Assembly (NCBI RefSeq): GCF_022699665.1
Contig: NZ_JALDNB010000009.1
Coordinates: forward strand, 1-64,000
Direction: 5' to 3'
DNA length: 64,000 nt
Source: Chryseobacterium aahli
Lineage (GTDB): Bacteria; Bacteroidota; Bacteroidia; Flavobacteriales; Weeksellaceae
The notes beneath the pieces were generated by a model, which saw only the letters and a program-made list of their open reading frames with translations, did not search any database and was not told where the DNA came from. This document shows positions 49,018-58,434 of the stretch, piece by piece; positions within the stretch are counted from its first letter, which is position 1, and each line of letters starts with the position of its first letter. A program made the translations under genes and the position numbers.

Positions 49018-49042
49018 GACTGGTTTTTATTTAAATTTACAA

Positions 49043-49987
49043 TCACCCCAATTTATCTATCTTAAAATCAGAAGAGTACACAACACCAAAGTCTATATAT
49101 GAATGATTGATTTCTAAAGAATTTATCAAACCATTCGCTTTCGAAAGAATATATTTCCCTTTAAAATCAGGTTTTGCAGAATCTTGACTGATTATGATTT
49201 CATCATTATTTTCCGAGATCTCTGCAGTCTGATTAATATCTAACAATTCATTTTCTAGGATGATCTGAAAATGAGATTTTCCGTTTTTGAAATCGTTCCT
49301 GATTGGTGCAAAATAGGTTTTTATCAACCAGTCTTGTTTCATTTTTTTCTGAAATAATTCCTGATTGAGAACGGCATACTCAAATTCTTCGATGTAAATT
49401 TTTGCATATTGATCAGGAAATCGATCTACCAAATTTGCTTTTATTTCTGGGAAATTGTCAATTGTTTTCTTTAAAAGGTTAATTGAAATAATTTCACCTT
49501 TTGGATTGGTTTGAATTTCAATCGGATCGATAGATTGAAAGCAGGCAATCGCCATATCGCCAATTTTCGTCTGATTTTGAATTGAAAAATTGTTTTTAGA
49601 AAGATGAAAAATATGATGATTGAGTTCGTTTTTTATCCATTTTAAAGAAAATTGATATGAAAATGAATTTTCAGTTTTTTTATGATCAACAAAAGATGAT
49701 TCGGTGATGCTGACTTTATATTGAATATTTAAATTTTCCGGATAGAAATTGATCTTAGGATTTCTTTCAGGGCTTTTAAAGGGTGCATCATTTCTTGAAT
49801 TGTATTTTTGGATTGTCAAATAATCTGGCAGAAACAGTTTTCTTCCTGCTACTAAATTCTCGACAATATAATCTTCTCTCGCACAATGCTGGTTGTGAAA
49901 TTCTTTGATGTATAAAGGATTTTCGAGATTGATTTGCTCTGCAATGCTTTGGAGAGTGTCGCCCTGGCGGATAAAATGAAGCGTCAT
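49043..49987 (-). CDS. T6SS-associated LysM protein, candidate effector adaptor
   Basis: 314 aa: an N-terminal LysM domain (about 1-60, HFIRQGDTLQSIAEQINLEN ... GRKLFLPD) and a C-terminal domain related to the 39541-40347 protein (KGEII-x-I, PDFKGKY, aromatic ends). LysM domains bind peptidoglycan or, in phage and T6SS-type tails, spike parts. The gene lies between the PG-hydrolase effector/immunity genes and the hcp2 promoter. It may load or anchor cargo. Membership of a shared adaptor family with its paralogue is inferred from pattern order, not from an alignment score. Confidence 0.55.
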   Translation of the reverse strand: MTLHFIRQGDTLQSIAEQINLENPLYIKEFHNQHCAREDYIVENLVAGRKLFLPDYLTIQKYNSRNDAPFKSPERNPKINFYPENLNIQYKVSITESSFVDHKKTENSFSYQFSLKWIKNELNHHIFHLSKNNFSIQNQTKIGDMAIACFQSIDPIEIQTNPKGEIISINLLKKTIDNFPEIKANLVDRFPDQYAKIYIEEFEYAVLNQELFQKKMKQDWLIKTYFAPIRNDFKNGKSHFQIILENELLDINQTAEISENNDEIIISQDSAKPDFKGKYILSKANGLINSLEINHSYIDFGVVYSSDFKIDKLG

Positions 49988-50047
49988 AGATTATATCATC
50001 TTATTTTTCGGATTAAAATTTTAAAGTTATACACGTCAAAATTTACA

Positions 50048-50833
50048 CTACAAATTCTTCTTGAGCTTGTAGGTTGCAATTTCCCCAGTGGTTTTATTAA
50101 GTAAATCACTGGTAAGTATAAGGTCATTATTTTTTCTTGTAATGGTAAATTTTGAGTTGACGTTATCTTTTTCACGTAAAATGATTCTACTTGGGTTACT
50201 ATCCAAAATAAGCAATTTTTTATCTAAAATCTCTTTATAGCTATCCAATTTAAAAGTGGCAGTATTGTTTTCAATAGTAATATTAATCATTGCGTATGCA
50301 CGCGGATCGGCAGATTCTTCTTTAATTCTAAGAAAATTGCATTCATATTCGCCATTCCAACTTTTACTTATTGCACTATTACTTAGTTCGAAGTTCCATT
50401 TTTTTAAAACTTTATCTTTATCTAAAAACAAAACTGAATATCCATCTTTCTGATCTTTTATTTCGATTTTATTATTTGCGGAATTATAATCATTAAACTT
50501 GAATACATCTACTATTTTGTATAATTCCTGGTCTTCATTTGATACCAACTTTTCTATACTGAATAAATAACTTTCTTTATCATTTTTTTTATAAATAGAA
50601 TAGGTCAAACTATCATTTTCATGTATTTTATCTGACTTGAGAAAAGTATAGGTATTGAGTTCATCCCCTGAATAAAATTCTTTTCCAACATAAATTTCAT
50701 CTTTGCTTTCTACTTTAGTGATGGCATTATCGGAGGTAATTTTCGCAGGAGATATTTCTTTTGTATTTTGCTCTTTACAATTAATTAGGATTAATATTAA
50801 AAAAATCCACTTTAGTTTCATTGTTATTTTCAT
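50048..50833 (-). CDS. lipoprotein, predicted immunity to the peptidoglycan-hydrolase effector
   Basis: 261 aa with a lipoprotein signal (IFLILILINCKE, lipobox LINC). The C-terminal 110 residues (NGEYECNFLRIKEESADPRAYAMINITIENN ... IATYKLKKN) read as a beta-barrel-like fold similar in layout to small lysozyme-inhibitor lipoproteins; this likeness is a hypothesis. Its start overlaps the effector's stop (ATGA), giving strict coupling. A periplasmic lipoprotein that blocks the transglycosylase or M23 domain would protect sister cells. Confidence 0.6.
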   Translation of the reverse strand: MKITMKLKWIFLILILINCKEQNTKEISPAKITSDNAITKVESKDEIYVGKEFYSGDELNTYTFLKSDKIHENDSLTYSIYKKNDKESYLFSIEKLVSNEDQELYKIVDVFKFNDYNSANNKIEIKDQKDGYSVLFLDKDKVLKKWNFELSNSAISKSWNGEYECNFLRIKEESADPRAYAMINITIENNTATFKLDSYKEILDKKLLILDSNPSRIILREKDNVNSKFTITRKNNDLILTSDLLNKTTGEIATYKLKKNL

Positions 50834-53800
50834 GGTTGGTTTTCTTGATTAGGAGTTTTATTCACGCCTGTGTCTAATTCTGAAATATTACTGAGTGGAT
50901 CTATCCTTCCGCCAGTTCTTGCACTTGTTGTGCGTAATTCAAAATGCAAATGTACCTGATTTGCATTGAGTGCTGTAGCAGAGGAACCAGTTTTCCCGCT
51001 TTTTCCTATCGGATCACCAGCTTTAACTTTCGTCGGATTCCCACTGCTATCTTTTGCTACAATATCTACCGAACTTAAATGAGCATAGAAAAAATAATAT
51101 GTTGTACCATTATATTCGCCTTTAAGGTTGATGCACTCTCCATAACTTCCGGAAGTGTATATTTCATTGACTTCACCATCTACACAAGCATAAATTTGGG
51201 TTCCGGTTGGAGCATATAAATCCAATCCATCATGTTTTCCTTTGCTTCTACCTGGAATGTTACTGCTGTGAATACTTCTTTCAGGTGCCCATACTGCATA
51301 CCAACCACGTAATTGTGGGTTGTCTACAGGATGATGCCAAGTAGAGTTGTTTGTAGAATCTCCTCCACAATTACAAGGAATATCAAATGTTTTCAAAAAC
51401 CCTTTTTCCAAATGCAGTGGACTGTTTCCGGCTAATTCTTCCTTAAAAAATTCATCGAAATGTTCTAAAACAGTTTTCATGGGTGTTACAGGTTGTGGCT
51501 CACCTTTAAATAAGTACCTGCTATTATCACCTTTTTCTGGTAAACTTGCCCAAATTCTACTGCCCCTACCTCTGATAGAATTTTCCGTTTGACCACTCAG
51601 TAGTATACTTAATAAATCTGAACATCCCGGATGATGTTTCATTAATAAAACAGAAAATTTATCTTGATTTTCTTTACTAAATGAGTCGATATTATATTGT
51701 GTCTTTTTTGCTGAATATTGAGCATCATCCCATGTATCTTTCATTACCTGATATGCTCCGGCTGCTGTAGATCCTCCATAATTTATTCTTGGATGATCAC
51801 TCAAGTCAGTAATTAAATTACCTCCAAAACCAGTGGTATATCCTTTCTCAAAATCATGTGGAACATAAATTGTTTCTTTCGTTACCTTATCTTTAGCTTT
51901 AATGATTTCTCCTGTTCCTTCACCTACTCGCAATGTTCTTAGGAATGCTCTGATTCTTTCTTCGCACTCACATTTTTTCCCGATAGTAAAGTAAGCTCCA
52001 TCAGCTTTTAGAAACTCCTTATCGTGTTGTTTTTCGCCTTGCGCCTTTGCTTGTAAATACAGAAGTTCTGTCTCTTTTTTGTATAAAGAAAAAGTTATTT
52101 TATCGCCCGGATTGTATGTTTTTATTTCCAGAACTTTTTCTATATCTTCCAGATAAGTTGTTTTACCATTTTCAATTTTAGGATTACCTCTTTTTCCTTC
52201 TTTCGCATTGGTAAGTATAGCTTTTGCTATATTTTTCTTTCCATTTTCATCTGTAATTGTGGTGGCGCCGGCAAAGGTATAATTATAGTCGCCATCTTTC
52301 TTTCCTTTATCTAGTTTCTCCTTCCATTGCTTCAATTCATCATCAGATTTTGGTCTCAGATGAACAGGAACTTTTGCAATACCATTTTCTATCGTGGCTG
52401 TGAATTCTGTTTTTTCAGTTCCCTGTACCTCCTCTGAAGCGGAAGTTTGTTCCATTTGTGCTTCTGTAATTTCTAAAATCGGAAGAACAGCTCCTGCAGA
52501 ACCCTTGATGAGACCATCTTTTTCCTTGATAATGATTGTAGCCTGTTTTCCATTTAAACCTGAAGTACGGGCAACCAAATACACTTTTGCTTCGAGCGGA
52601 GCACTGTTTATTTTCTTAAATTCCGCTCCCAATTTAAACGTCTGGAAGGTAACTTTTTCATCTTTATTATACACCTCTTTTGTAAGCGCTTGCTTGATGG
52701 CTTCCAGTGTTGTATATTCTTTTTTAGCTGCCAACGCTTTTACTGCAGGCTTGGCAAGAATTATTTTTGCAATATTTTCCTTTTCGGCATCGGTAGAAGT
52801 TTTATTTCCATTACTACCAATGTTGTATTCGAAAGTTCCGGCTGCTTCACCTGTTTGTCTGGTATATTCTTTTTTAGCAAAATAAGCATCCAAAAGGTCT
52901 TCTACTGCGGAATCCTGTACAATGCTTACGGTTCTTCCGCCCGTATGTTGCTGAGTTGGAGGTTGTGTTGGTTCGATGGTTCCAGATGATTCTGCCCAAT
53001 CCCAAAGTTCAAGGTTATTCCACCAGTCAGTTACCGTATCGATAATTCCTTTTTCCTCTTTTTGAGACTGAGGTTTTTCAGCTGCCGGTGAACCCTGGGC
53101 TCTCGGTGGCACATTATTATTGGGCGAAGGTTGAGATGGCTGAGCCGGCTGGCTATTGTTGGATGATTGTTGTGATCTTGGCTGAGGTCTTGTTGGCGGA
53201 ACAGGCAACGGATTGTTGACATTTACATTATCTGTAGCATGCTTCCTATTTGAAAAGTATTCTACAGTTACATAAAATTCCAATTGTTTAGGATCTGTTT
53301 CTCCCTGCATTGCTTTTTGCATCAATGCTCGGGTTAACATAAATTCCGCGACGGCAACTCCGCTCGAATTAACGGTGGCTTCTTTAGTTTCAATTAAAAG
53401 ATTATTGGCATTATGTCCATCACCTGCCGCATCATCTTCCCAAAGAGAAAATTTTAGCTTTTGACCAGCCAAATTAACACATTGTGCTCTGGCACGCATC
53501 TTTTCAGTGTAGCTAAAAACTGTTCCGGGCGAATCATCTACATATTGAAGCTCAACCTTATTAATTCTGGGAATAGCAACAGGTTGAGGATTAATCTCAA
53601 TAGAAGTAGGTCCCGATCCTTCTGGCTCATAAAGATAGGCTTCAAGACGATACGTATTTCGTAGAGCAACCTCACCAAAAGTAAATGTTCCTGAACCGGT
53701 TTTCTTGATATTCGTTGTTGTAAAACTTCCGTTGGTGCGTTTTTTAAATAATTCCCAAGTTACACCTGATGCATTTCGCTGTGCTGAAGGTGTAGCAGGA

Positions 53801-53886
53801 TACCATTCTGTAATGCTATATGTGGTGGTTTCTCCTACTTTTGGAGAAGAATTACCAGATATTTTTGAAACTCCTTTTTTTGACAT
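50830..53886 (-). CDS. T6SS effector with lytic transglycosylase and M23 endopeptidase domains
   Basis: 1018 aa without signal peptide. The N-terminal 230 residues are beta-rich (TTTYSITEWYPATPSAQRN ...), followed by a Pro/Gln/Ser linker, and the middle (about 330-640) has two related repeats around NIAKIIL/NIAKAIL. Residues about 643-800 match lambda R-type endolysin (GH104 lytic transglycosylase): VGEGTG (Glu656), GYTTGFGGNLITDLSDHPR, AAGAYQV and GSRIWASLP. The last 130 residues are an M23 peptidase: H885-x3-D889 in HDGLD and H979-x-H981 in HLHFE. The protein should cut glycan strands and peptide stems. It is followed by its immunity lipoprotein and preceded by the PAAR-like gene. Confidence 0.85.
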   Translation of the reverse strand: MSKKGVSKISGNSSPKVGETTTYSITEWYPATPSAQRNASGVTWELFKKRTNGSFTTTNIKKTGSGTFTFGEVALRNTYRLEAYLYEPEGSGPTSIEINPQPVAIPRINKVELQYVDDSPGTVFSYTEKMRARAQCVNLAGQKLKFSLWEDDAAGDGHNANNLLIETKEATVNSSGVAVAEFMLTRALMQKAMQGETDPKQLEFYVTVEYFSNRKHATDNVNVNNPLPVPPTRPQPRSQQSSNNSQPAQPSQPSPNNNVPPRAQGSPAAEKPQSQKEEKGIIDTVTDWWNNLELWDWAESSGTIEPTQPPTQQHTGGRTVSIVQDSAVEDLLDAYFAKKEYTRQTGEAAGTFEYNIGSNGNKTSTDAEKENIAKIILAKPAVKALAAKKEYTTLEAIKQALTKEVYNKDEKVTFQTFKLGAEFKKINSAPLEAKVYLVARTSGLNGKQATIIIKEKDGLIKGSAGAVLPILEITEAQMEQTSASEEVQGTEKTEFTATIENGIAKVPVHLRPKSDDELKQWKEKLDKGKKDGDYNYTFAGATTITDENGKKNIAKAILTNAKEGKRGNPKIENGKTTYLEDIEKVLEIKTYNPGDKITFSLYKKETELLYLQAKAQGEKQHDKEFLKADGAYFTIGKKCECEERIRAFLRTLRVGEGTGEIIKAKDKVTKETIYVPHDFEKGYTTGFGGNLITDLSDHPRINYGGSTAAGAYQVMKDTWDDAQYSAKKTQYNIDSFSKENQDKFSVLLMKHHPGCSDLLSILLSGQTENSIRGRGSRIWASLPEKGDNSRYLFKGEPQPVTPMKTVLEHFDEFFKEELAGNSPLHLEKGFLKTFDIPCNCGGDSTNNSTWHHPVDNPQLRGWYAVWAPERSIHSSNIPGRSKGKHDGLDLYAPTGTQIYACVDGEVNEIYTSGSYGECINLKGEYNGTTYYFFYAHLSSVDIVAKDSSGNPTKVKAGDPIGKSGKTGSSATALNANQVHLHFELRTTSARTGGRIDPLSNISELDTGVNKTPNQENQP

Positions 53887-53902
53887 CGCAGAAATTTTTA
53901 GA

Positions 53903-54406
53903 TTAATAAGCGTCTATTTCACTTTCAAAAACAGTTTCTTTGAAGTCATTCACATCCACAAGAGGATTCATGTGTCGTACCGTTTTGGCATTGGCGTTTT
54001 TCACATTTTGCTTGCTGATCTCACCCCTTTGACCATGATCTTTGATGGTGATTTTTCCACCTATGGTACATTGAAGCTCTGAAACTTCTGTCACCGCTTT
54101 TTTACCCATAATCATGACTTTGTCATAGGTTTTCTGCCATTTTCCGGCTGGAGCATAAGAGCAGGGAAGATATCCGCTTGAGCTTGGTTTTAGCTTGCAT
54201 TTTCCGAAACTTGGTCCTGGAGGGTTGAATTGAAGATCATCTTCTGTAACGGCTAGATAATCTGCGCTGCCTGCAGCATCATTCCAATAATGCTTTTGAT
54301 GTGCGGTAACTTTATGCTGTGGGAACTGATCACCTTGATTACACTGGCATTTCCCTTTCTGTACGACAAAGTGTTTGCCGTCATGAGATGATGATTGCTC
54401 TGACAT
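53903..54406 (-). CDS. PAAR-like (DUF4280) spike-tip protein
   Basis: 167 aa with the DUF4280 pattern: FVVQKGKCQCNQG, FGKCKL, PCSYAPAGKWQK, then MIMGKKAVTEVSELQCTIGGKITI. Paired Cys residues are in line with metal-binding or disulfide-type PAAR-like tips that sharpen the VgrG spike and link effectors to it. The C-terminal 45 residues are a basic/acidic tail. The next gene (17 bp) is the large effector, so this tip likely carries it. A -7 box TATCTTTG lies 21 bp upstream. Confidence 0.85.
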   Translation of the reverse strand: MSEQSSSHDGKHFVVQKGKCQCNQGDQFPQHKVTAHQKHYWNDAAGSADYLAVTEDDLQFNPPGPSFGKCKLKPSSSGYLPCSYAPAGKWQKTYDKVMIMGKKAVTEVSELQCTIGGKITIKDHGQRGEISKQNVKNANAKTVRHMNPLVDVNDFKETVFESEIDAY

Positions 54407-54426
54407 ATTTTGTGATGTTTGGTAAT

Positions 54427-54434
54427 CAAAGATA
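54427..54434 (-). promoter_or_regulatory. -7 box of the PAAR-like/effector operon
   Basis: Minus-strand TATCTTTG, an exact TAnnTTTG match, lies 21 bp before the ATG and after the tssR terminator. No GTAGT operators were seen here, unlike at the hcp genes. Confidence 0.4.
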
Positions 54435-54457
54435 ACAAAAAGTTATTTAAAATAGAA

Positions 54458-54487
54458 GAAAGCGGAAATTAAATTTTCCGCTTTCTT
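54458..54487 (-). terminator. terminator of the tssO-tssR operon
   Basis: On the minus strand AGAAAGCGGAAA pairs with TTTCCGCTTTCT around a short AT-rich loop, followed by T-rich sequence. It separates the membrane-complex operon from the effector operon. Confidence 0.7.
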
Positions 54488-54501
54488 TATGTGATAAGTA
54501 A

Positions 54502-56901
54502 TTAATGTTGAGTATATTCCGGCTCTTCTACCGGTAAGGTGGTTGGCATGAAATATTCGTTCAGCCAATAAAATTCTTGTCCGTTTTGTTTTATTTTTAC
54601 AGCAGGATGTTTTCTGTGTGTAAGCATTCTTTCAGCTAAATCTTTGTAATATTTAAAATAAGTCTGCGCCTGATCGTTGGTGACAATCTTAGATTTTTTC
54701 CAGCCTTTTAATTTAAATTTTGACATCAATTCGCCCTCAGAATTATCAAAACCAGTGCTGACACCTACTGCGTAAGACATTGGTTGCTCATACAATTCAC
54801 CTTTATCTAAAAACTTCAAGGTCGGATTATATTTTTTCAGGAGTTTCACATATTCTCTCAAAGCTCTTGCCTGCTTAAAATCTGTTCTGGCTGCTCCTGT
54901 CTTCTCATATACTTCCGTGTAGAAGGCTTTAAGCTGATCAAATTCAGCCTCAGAAATTAAGATTCCTTTTTCCATGCCTGATTTTAAATCTTTTAAATCT
55001 TTAGGAATGTAGCCTTTCACCAAGAATGGGTTTCCGTAATTGATTAACTGTGCTGCAATACCAAAAGGAACAAGATTTGTCAATCCAGGATACATATATT
55101 TATATTTGAAATCGACGCCAGTTCTACCAGCTCCTACCGATGAATGGAATTTCTCGTTGAGTGAATTATCAATCATTATATTGTCCGCAGTTACCTGAAC
55201 AATCAGACTGTCTACTGCTTTTTTCAGAAATCCAGGAGTTCCAATATCTCCTTTTTTAGGAAAGATAACAAATCCGGGAGCCATACTTTGTTTTGGGAAG
55301 TCTAATGAATAGAATCCCGCATCACCTTCAATTAGATTAAAATTATTCTTGATTAAAACGTCACTTTGATTGATAATTTTCTGTTTTTTGAGTTCAGCAA
55401 CGTTTTTAGCAGTATTGGTCACAATGTTTTCTGCCATCAAAACAAAATCATTGTATGTGTCTGAAGACCTCGCACTCGTCTGGAACATAATCAGTTTTGC
55501 CTGCGCCTGAGTCAACGAATTGATTACACCATACATATTTCCACTTCCATTGGCAGAAGTGCCTATAGTGATCACAATATTGGTCTCGTCCGGAACTTCA
55601 GACAGCAAGTTTCCAGCTGCAATCAGACCTTCATTAACTGGTTGGTTTCCTCCTGTGCTCTGGCAGTTCATTTCGTTAATCTTGTCATTAATAAATGTCG
55701 TTATTTTGCTATAATCTTTACTTAATGGCGACGGTACCACATTTTCTCCACACGGATTATTTTTGTAAAGTACCACACCATATTTAATTGAATTAAAATA
55801 AGATGGCTTTTCAAATCTCAACTGAAGATCCTGCAGCAATGACTTTACTATAGGCGTATAAGGAGCATTTGCGGCACTCACGTCCAAAACAAAAACAATA
55901 TTTGCTTTTTTGTTTTTTTCAATAATTTCTCTGTATCGATCAAAGTAAATCTCGTCACCTAAAACATTGGAAACATAATTTTTGCTGTAATCTAAAACAT
56001 TTGTAAAATATTTCGTTTTGGTATCCCCTGCAATGGTATCATTTATGGATAAATTGACCGGAAAAATATTCTCCAATGGTGTTCTTTTATCAACGTCAGT
56101 AAGGAAAATTGCTGTTCTTTTATCTGCATCAGTACCTCCTGGCGATCCTTCATGAATTCCCAATGCAGTTTCTTTGATACCGGTTGGATTTTTCATTTTT
56201 ACCGCTGAACGTTCACCCCAAGGAGAAATTACATCAGAGCTCACCCAGCCATAAATACCAGTGCTGATACTATCCATATCAACAGATGGTTTTTTACCTA
56301 CCAAAAATCTTTTATTGTTTTCTGCCATTTTATAGACGTACACCATCTGTCCGTTTGGAATTTTCACCTTGGCATTTTCTATTAAGCTAGGAGAATTAAA
56401 AACCATGATTGAATCATTTTTATAATACCTCTCAGCACTTTTAATAACTTCAGGATGATTAGGCACCACCGCTACTCTTACCGGATACCCGGTTTTTTCG
56501 CTTTTCAGAGAATTGCTCCAGAGAAGAAGGTCAGATTCTGGAATCCAGCCGTAGGTTTTTACCGATTTGGAAGATACTTTTTTCATTAAAGCATCCGGAA
56601 TATATTCTGCTACCTTTACCATTCCGTCTCTGTTTTTCAGCACCATCAAAGGCTCTAGAAATTTAACTTCTTTGTATGATTTTTCATCACTTTTATCAAG
56701 ATAAGCAGTATTTCTTGATCTGTCTGAGATTGCAATCCACGGAACAGATTTTTTAGAAAAACCGTCGATAACAGGAGCGTTGTCTATCTGACCATATTGT
56801 TTGGGTTCAGGTGTTTTTTTGGACGGCAATTTTACCTGACAGCTTGTAAGCAGTACTGATAACCCGATATAGTAAGCCGCTAGAGGAAATTTATTTTTCA
56901 T
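54502..56901 (-). CDS. tssR: TssR-type T6SSiii component, VWA-domain lipoprotein
   Basis: 799 aa with a lipoprotein signal (lipobox LTSC, Cys21). The N-terminal half has SH3-like and beta modules. The middle carries a von Willebrand A domain (KANIVFVLDVSAANAPYTPIVK; D-x-S motif, later ITIGTSANGSGN). The C-terminal part, with KYKYMYPGLTNLVPFG and GKIL-type segments, is unique to the family. Size, lipoprotein nature and position beside tssP fit TssR of Bacteroidota T6SSiii, part of the trans-envelope membrane complex with TssN, TssO, TssP and TssQ. Confidence 0.78.
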   Translation of the reverse strand: MKNKFPLAAYYIGLSVLLTSCQVKLPSKKTPEPKQYGQIDNAPVIDGFSKKSVPWIAISDRSRNTAYLDKSDEKSYKEVKFLEPLMVLKNRDGMVKVAEYIPDALMKKVSSKSVKTYGWIPESDLLLWSNSLKSEKTGYPVRVAVVPNHPEVIKSAERYYKNDSIMVFNSPSLIENAKVKIPNGQMVYVYKMAENNKRFLVGKKPSVDMDSISTGIYGWVSSDVISPWGERSAVKMKNPTGIKETALGIHEGSPGGTDADKRTAIFLTDVDKRTPLENIFPVNLSINDTIAGDTKTKYFTNVLDYSKNYVSNVLGDEIYFDRYREIIEKNKKANIVFVLDVSAANAPYTPIVKSLLQDLQLRFEKPSYFNSIKYGVVLYKNNPCGENVVPSPLSKDYSKITTFINDKINEMNCQSTGGNQPVNEGLIAAGNLLSEVPDETNIVITIGTSANGSGNMYGVINSLTQAQAKLIMFQTSARSSDTYNDFVLMAENIVTNTAKNVAELKKQKIINQSDVLIKNNFNLIEGDAGFYSLDFPKQSMAPGFVIFPKKGDIGTPGFLKKAVDSLIVQVTADNIMIDNSLNEKFHSSVGAGRTGVDFKYKYMYPGLTNLVPFGIAAQLINYGNPFLVKGYIPKDLKDLKSGMEKGILISEAEFDQLKAFYTEVYEKTGAARTDFKQARALREYVKLLKKYNPTLKFLDKGELYEQPMSYAVGVSTGFDNSEGELMSKFKLKGWKKSKIVTNDQAQTYFKYYKDLAERMLTHRKHPAVKIKQNGQEFYWLNEYFMPTTLPVEEPEYTQH

Positions 56902-56954
56902 CTTAATTTTCTTTATAATTGGTGTGGTGTCCGGAAAAAATCCGGATTAATGAT

Positions 56955-57857
56955 TTATTTGCTTTGGTTGATATCTACTTTGGTGACGCAGTTTTTCTCA
57001 TCATAATTGAGTTTCACAGTCTGAATCACATTATTTTTATCAAACTGGAGTCCTGCGCAATACAGATAAAAGTTATTGACTTTGCTGTCACTTACCTGCA
57101 CAATAGAATTTTCGTTATTGCATAAATATTTGTTTAATAAATAATTGTAATGCGTATTGAAGCTATTTCCATTAGCAATTTGCTGAAGATGATATTTAAA
57201 GTCGTTATCTCTTTCTTCATAAGAATTATCTATCGCTGCAGCTTCTTCTACATCGTTGTACTCCGCAAGGATTGTAATTCTGTGGATGATGGGCTCTTTA
57301 TCGGCATCGGTATAGAGAGTTACGACGTAATTTCCTGGTTTTTTGTATGAGTATGTTGCAAGCTTCTCTTTTGAATCGATTCCTGTATTTTCACCAAATT
57401 TCCAGGTAAACTGAGTGGCATCTGATACTGCCTTAAACTGGACAGTCTCAAACTGCATCGCTTGTGATTGTGCATCAATGATCGTAGGTACTCTCACACT
57501 ATCTCTCTGTACTTCACGTCTCCCGGAAACAACAATAGGGTATGTTTTTGTGTACTGATCATCAATAATAAGTGCCACGTTATAAAACCCAGGTCTTTTG
57601 TAGATGTGAACACCTTTGTTCTTATCTGATGTAGATCCGTCTCCGAAATTCCATTTTCTGGTTTTTGCAAATGGTGTTTTATCTTCAAAGAAAAGGCTGT
57701 CGCCTACCAAAACCGGTGAAGGGTAAACTGTTGCCAAGATATCGTCTGCTGAGTGAATTACTTTTTTCTGAAGCCACAATGCGACGAGGGCAGCAAGCAA
57801 CAATGTTGCGATAACACCGATGATGATGTTTTTTTTGTTTTTTTCAAAATAGTTCAT
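56955..57857 (-). CDS. tssP: TssP-type T6SSiii component with PKD domains
   Basis: 300 aa: one N-terminal membrane helix (NIIIGVIATLLLAALVALWL), then two PKD-type beta domains (RKWNFGDGST ... VALIIDD and FTWKFGENTG ... VVTLYTDADK) exposed to the periplasm, and a C-terminal helical part with three Cys. Matches the PKD-domain component of the Bacteroidota T6SS membrane complex. Lies between a TssO-like gene and tssR with short gaps, so it is part of one operon. Confidence 0.75.
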   Translation of the reverse strand: MNYFEKNKKNIIIGVIATLLLAALVALWLQKKVIHSADDILATVYPSPVLVGDSLFFEDKTPFAKTRKWNFGDGSTSDKNKGVHIYKRPGFYNVALIIDDQYTKTYPIVVSGRREVQRDSVRVPTIIDAQSQAMQFETVQFKAVSDATQFTWKFGENTGIDSKEKLATYSYKKPGNYVVTLYTDADKEPIIHRITILAEYNDVEEAAAIDNSYEERDNDFKYHLQQIANGNSFNTHYNYLLNKYLCNNENSIVQVSDSKVNNFYLYCAGLQFDKNNVIQTVKLNYDEKNCVTKVDINQSK

Positions 57858-57893
57858 GATAATTTGGTGTGATGTGTTGTAATATTTGTGTTT

Positions 57894-58412
57894 TTATCTA
57901 GCTTTCATGGCATTATCCCGATCAAAGAGGCGTTGCTCTTTACTTTTATAACCTACAATGCATTCCTGAGTTCTCTTTTCAAAATTTTTGGTATCAAACG
58001 AAATAGTCGTTACCCTTTTTTTATCGTTGTAGTACATTTCAAAGAGCTTTGCAATCTGGGGATAAGCATCTATTCTGTTATCGTCTGTACTGAATCTTTT
58101 TTTGGTCCCACGTATATAATCGGTGTTTCTTTCAATGTCGTGATCTACCATAACATCCGGAATTTCTTCTTTTATGCGAGAAATCTGAGTAAAGGTACTG
58201 TCAACTATTTTTTGAATTTTCTTCTGTTCGTTATCAAACTTCGCTTTTTCTTCCAATCGGTCTAATGCGACAATATCTGATGAAGTAAAAGGAGATTCAA
58301 AACGGTTCAGAAAAATAATTCCCAGCAGAATCATAGCGGCCAGCAACATCAAGATGAGATATAAAAACTGAAAACGTTTTTCTTTTTTGGATAGTGTAAT
58401 TTGCCCTTGCAT
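57894..58412 (-). CDS. small TssO-like T6SSiii inner-membrane protein, second
   Basis: 172 aa. Basic start (SKKEKRF), one membrane helix (FLYLILMLLAAMILLGIIFL), then a periplasmic coiled-coil-like region (about 50-100) and a C-terminal domain (YIRGTKKRFSTDD). Two similar small membrane proteins stand next to each other in this operon; which is TssO and which another letter is not decidable by eye. Probable part of the membrane complex that anchors the baseplate. Confidence 0.6.
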   Translation of the reverse strand: MQGQITLSKKEKRFQFLYLILMLLAAMILLGIIFLNRFESPFTSSDIVALDRLEEKAKFDNEQKKIQKIVDSTFTQISRIKEEIPDVMVDHDIERNTDYIRGTKKRFSTDDNRIDAYPQIAKLFEMYYNDKKRVTTISFDTKNFEKRTQECIVGYKSKEQRLFDRDNAMKAR

Positions 58413-58434
58413 AATTTGGTGTTTTAAAATAGTT

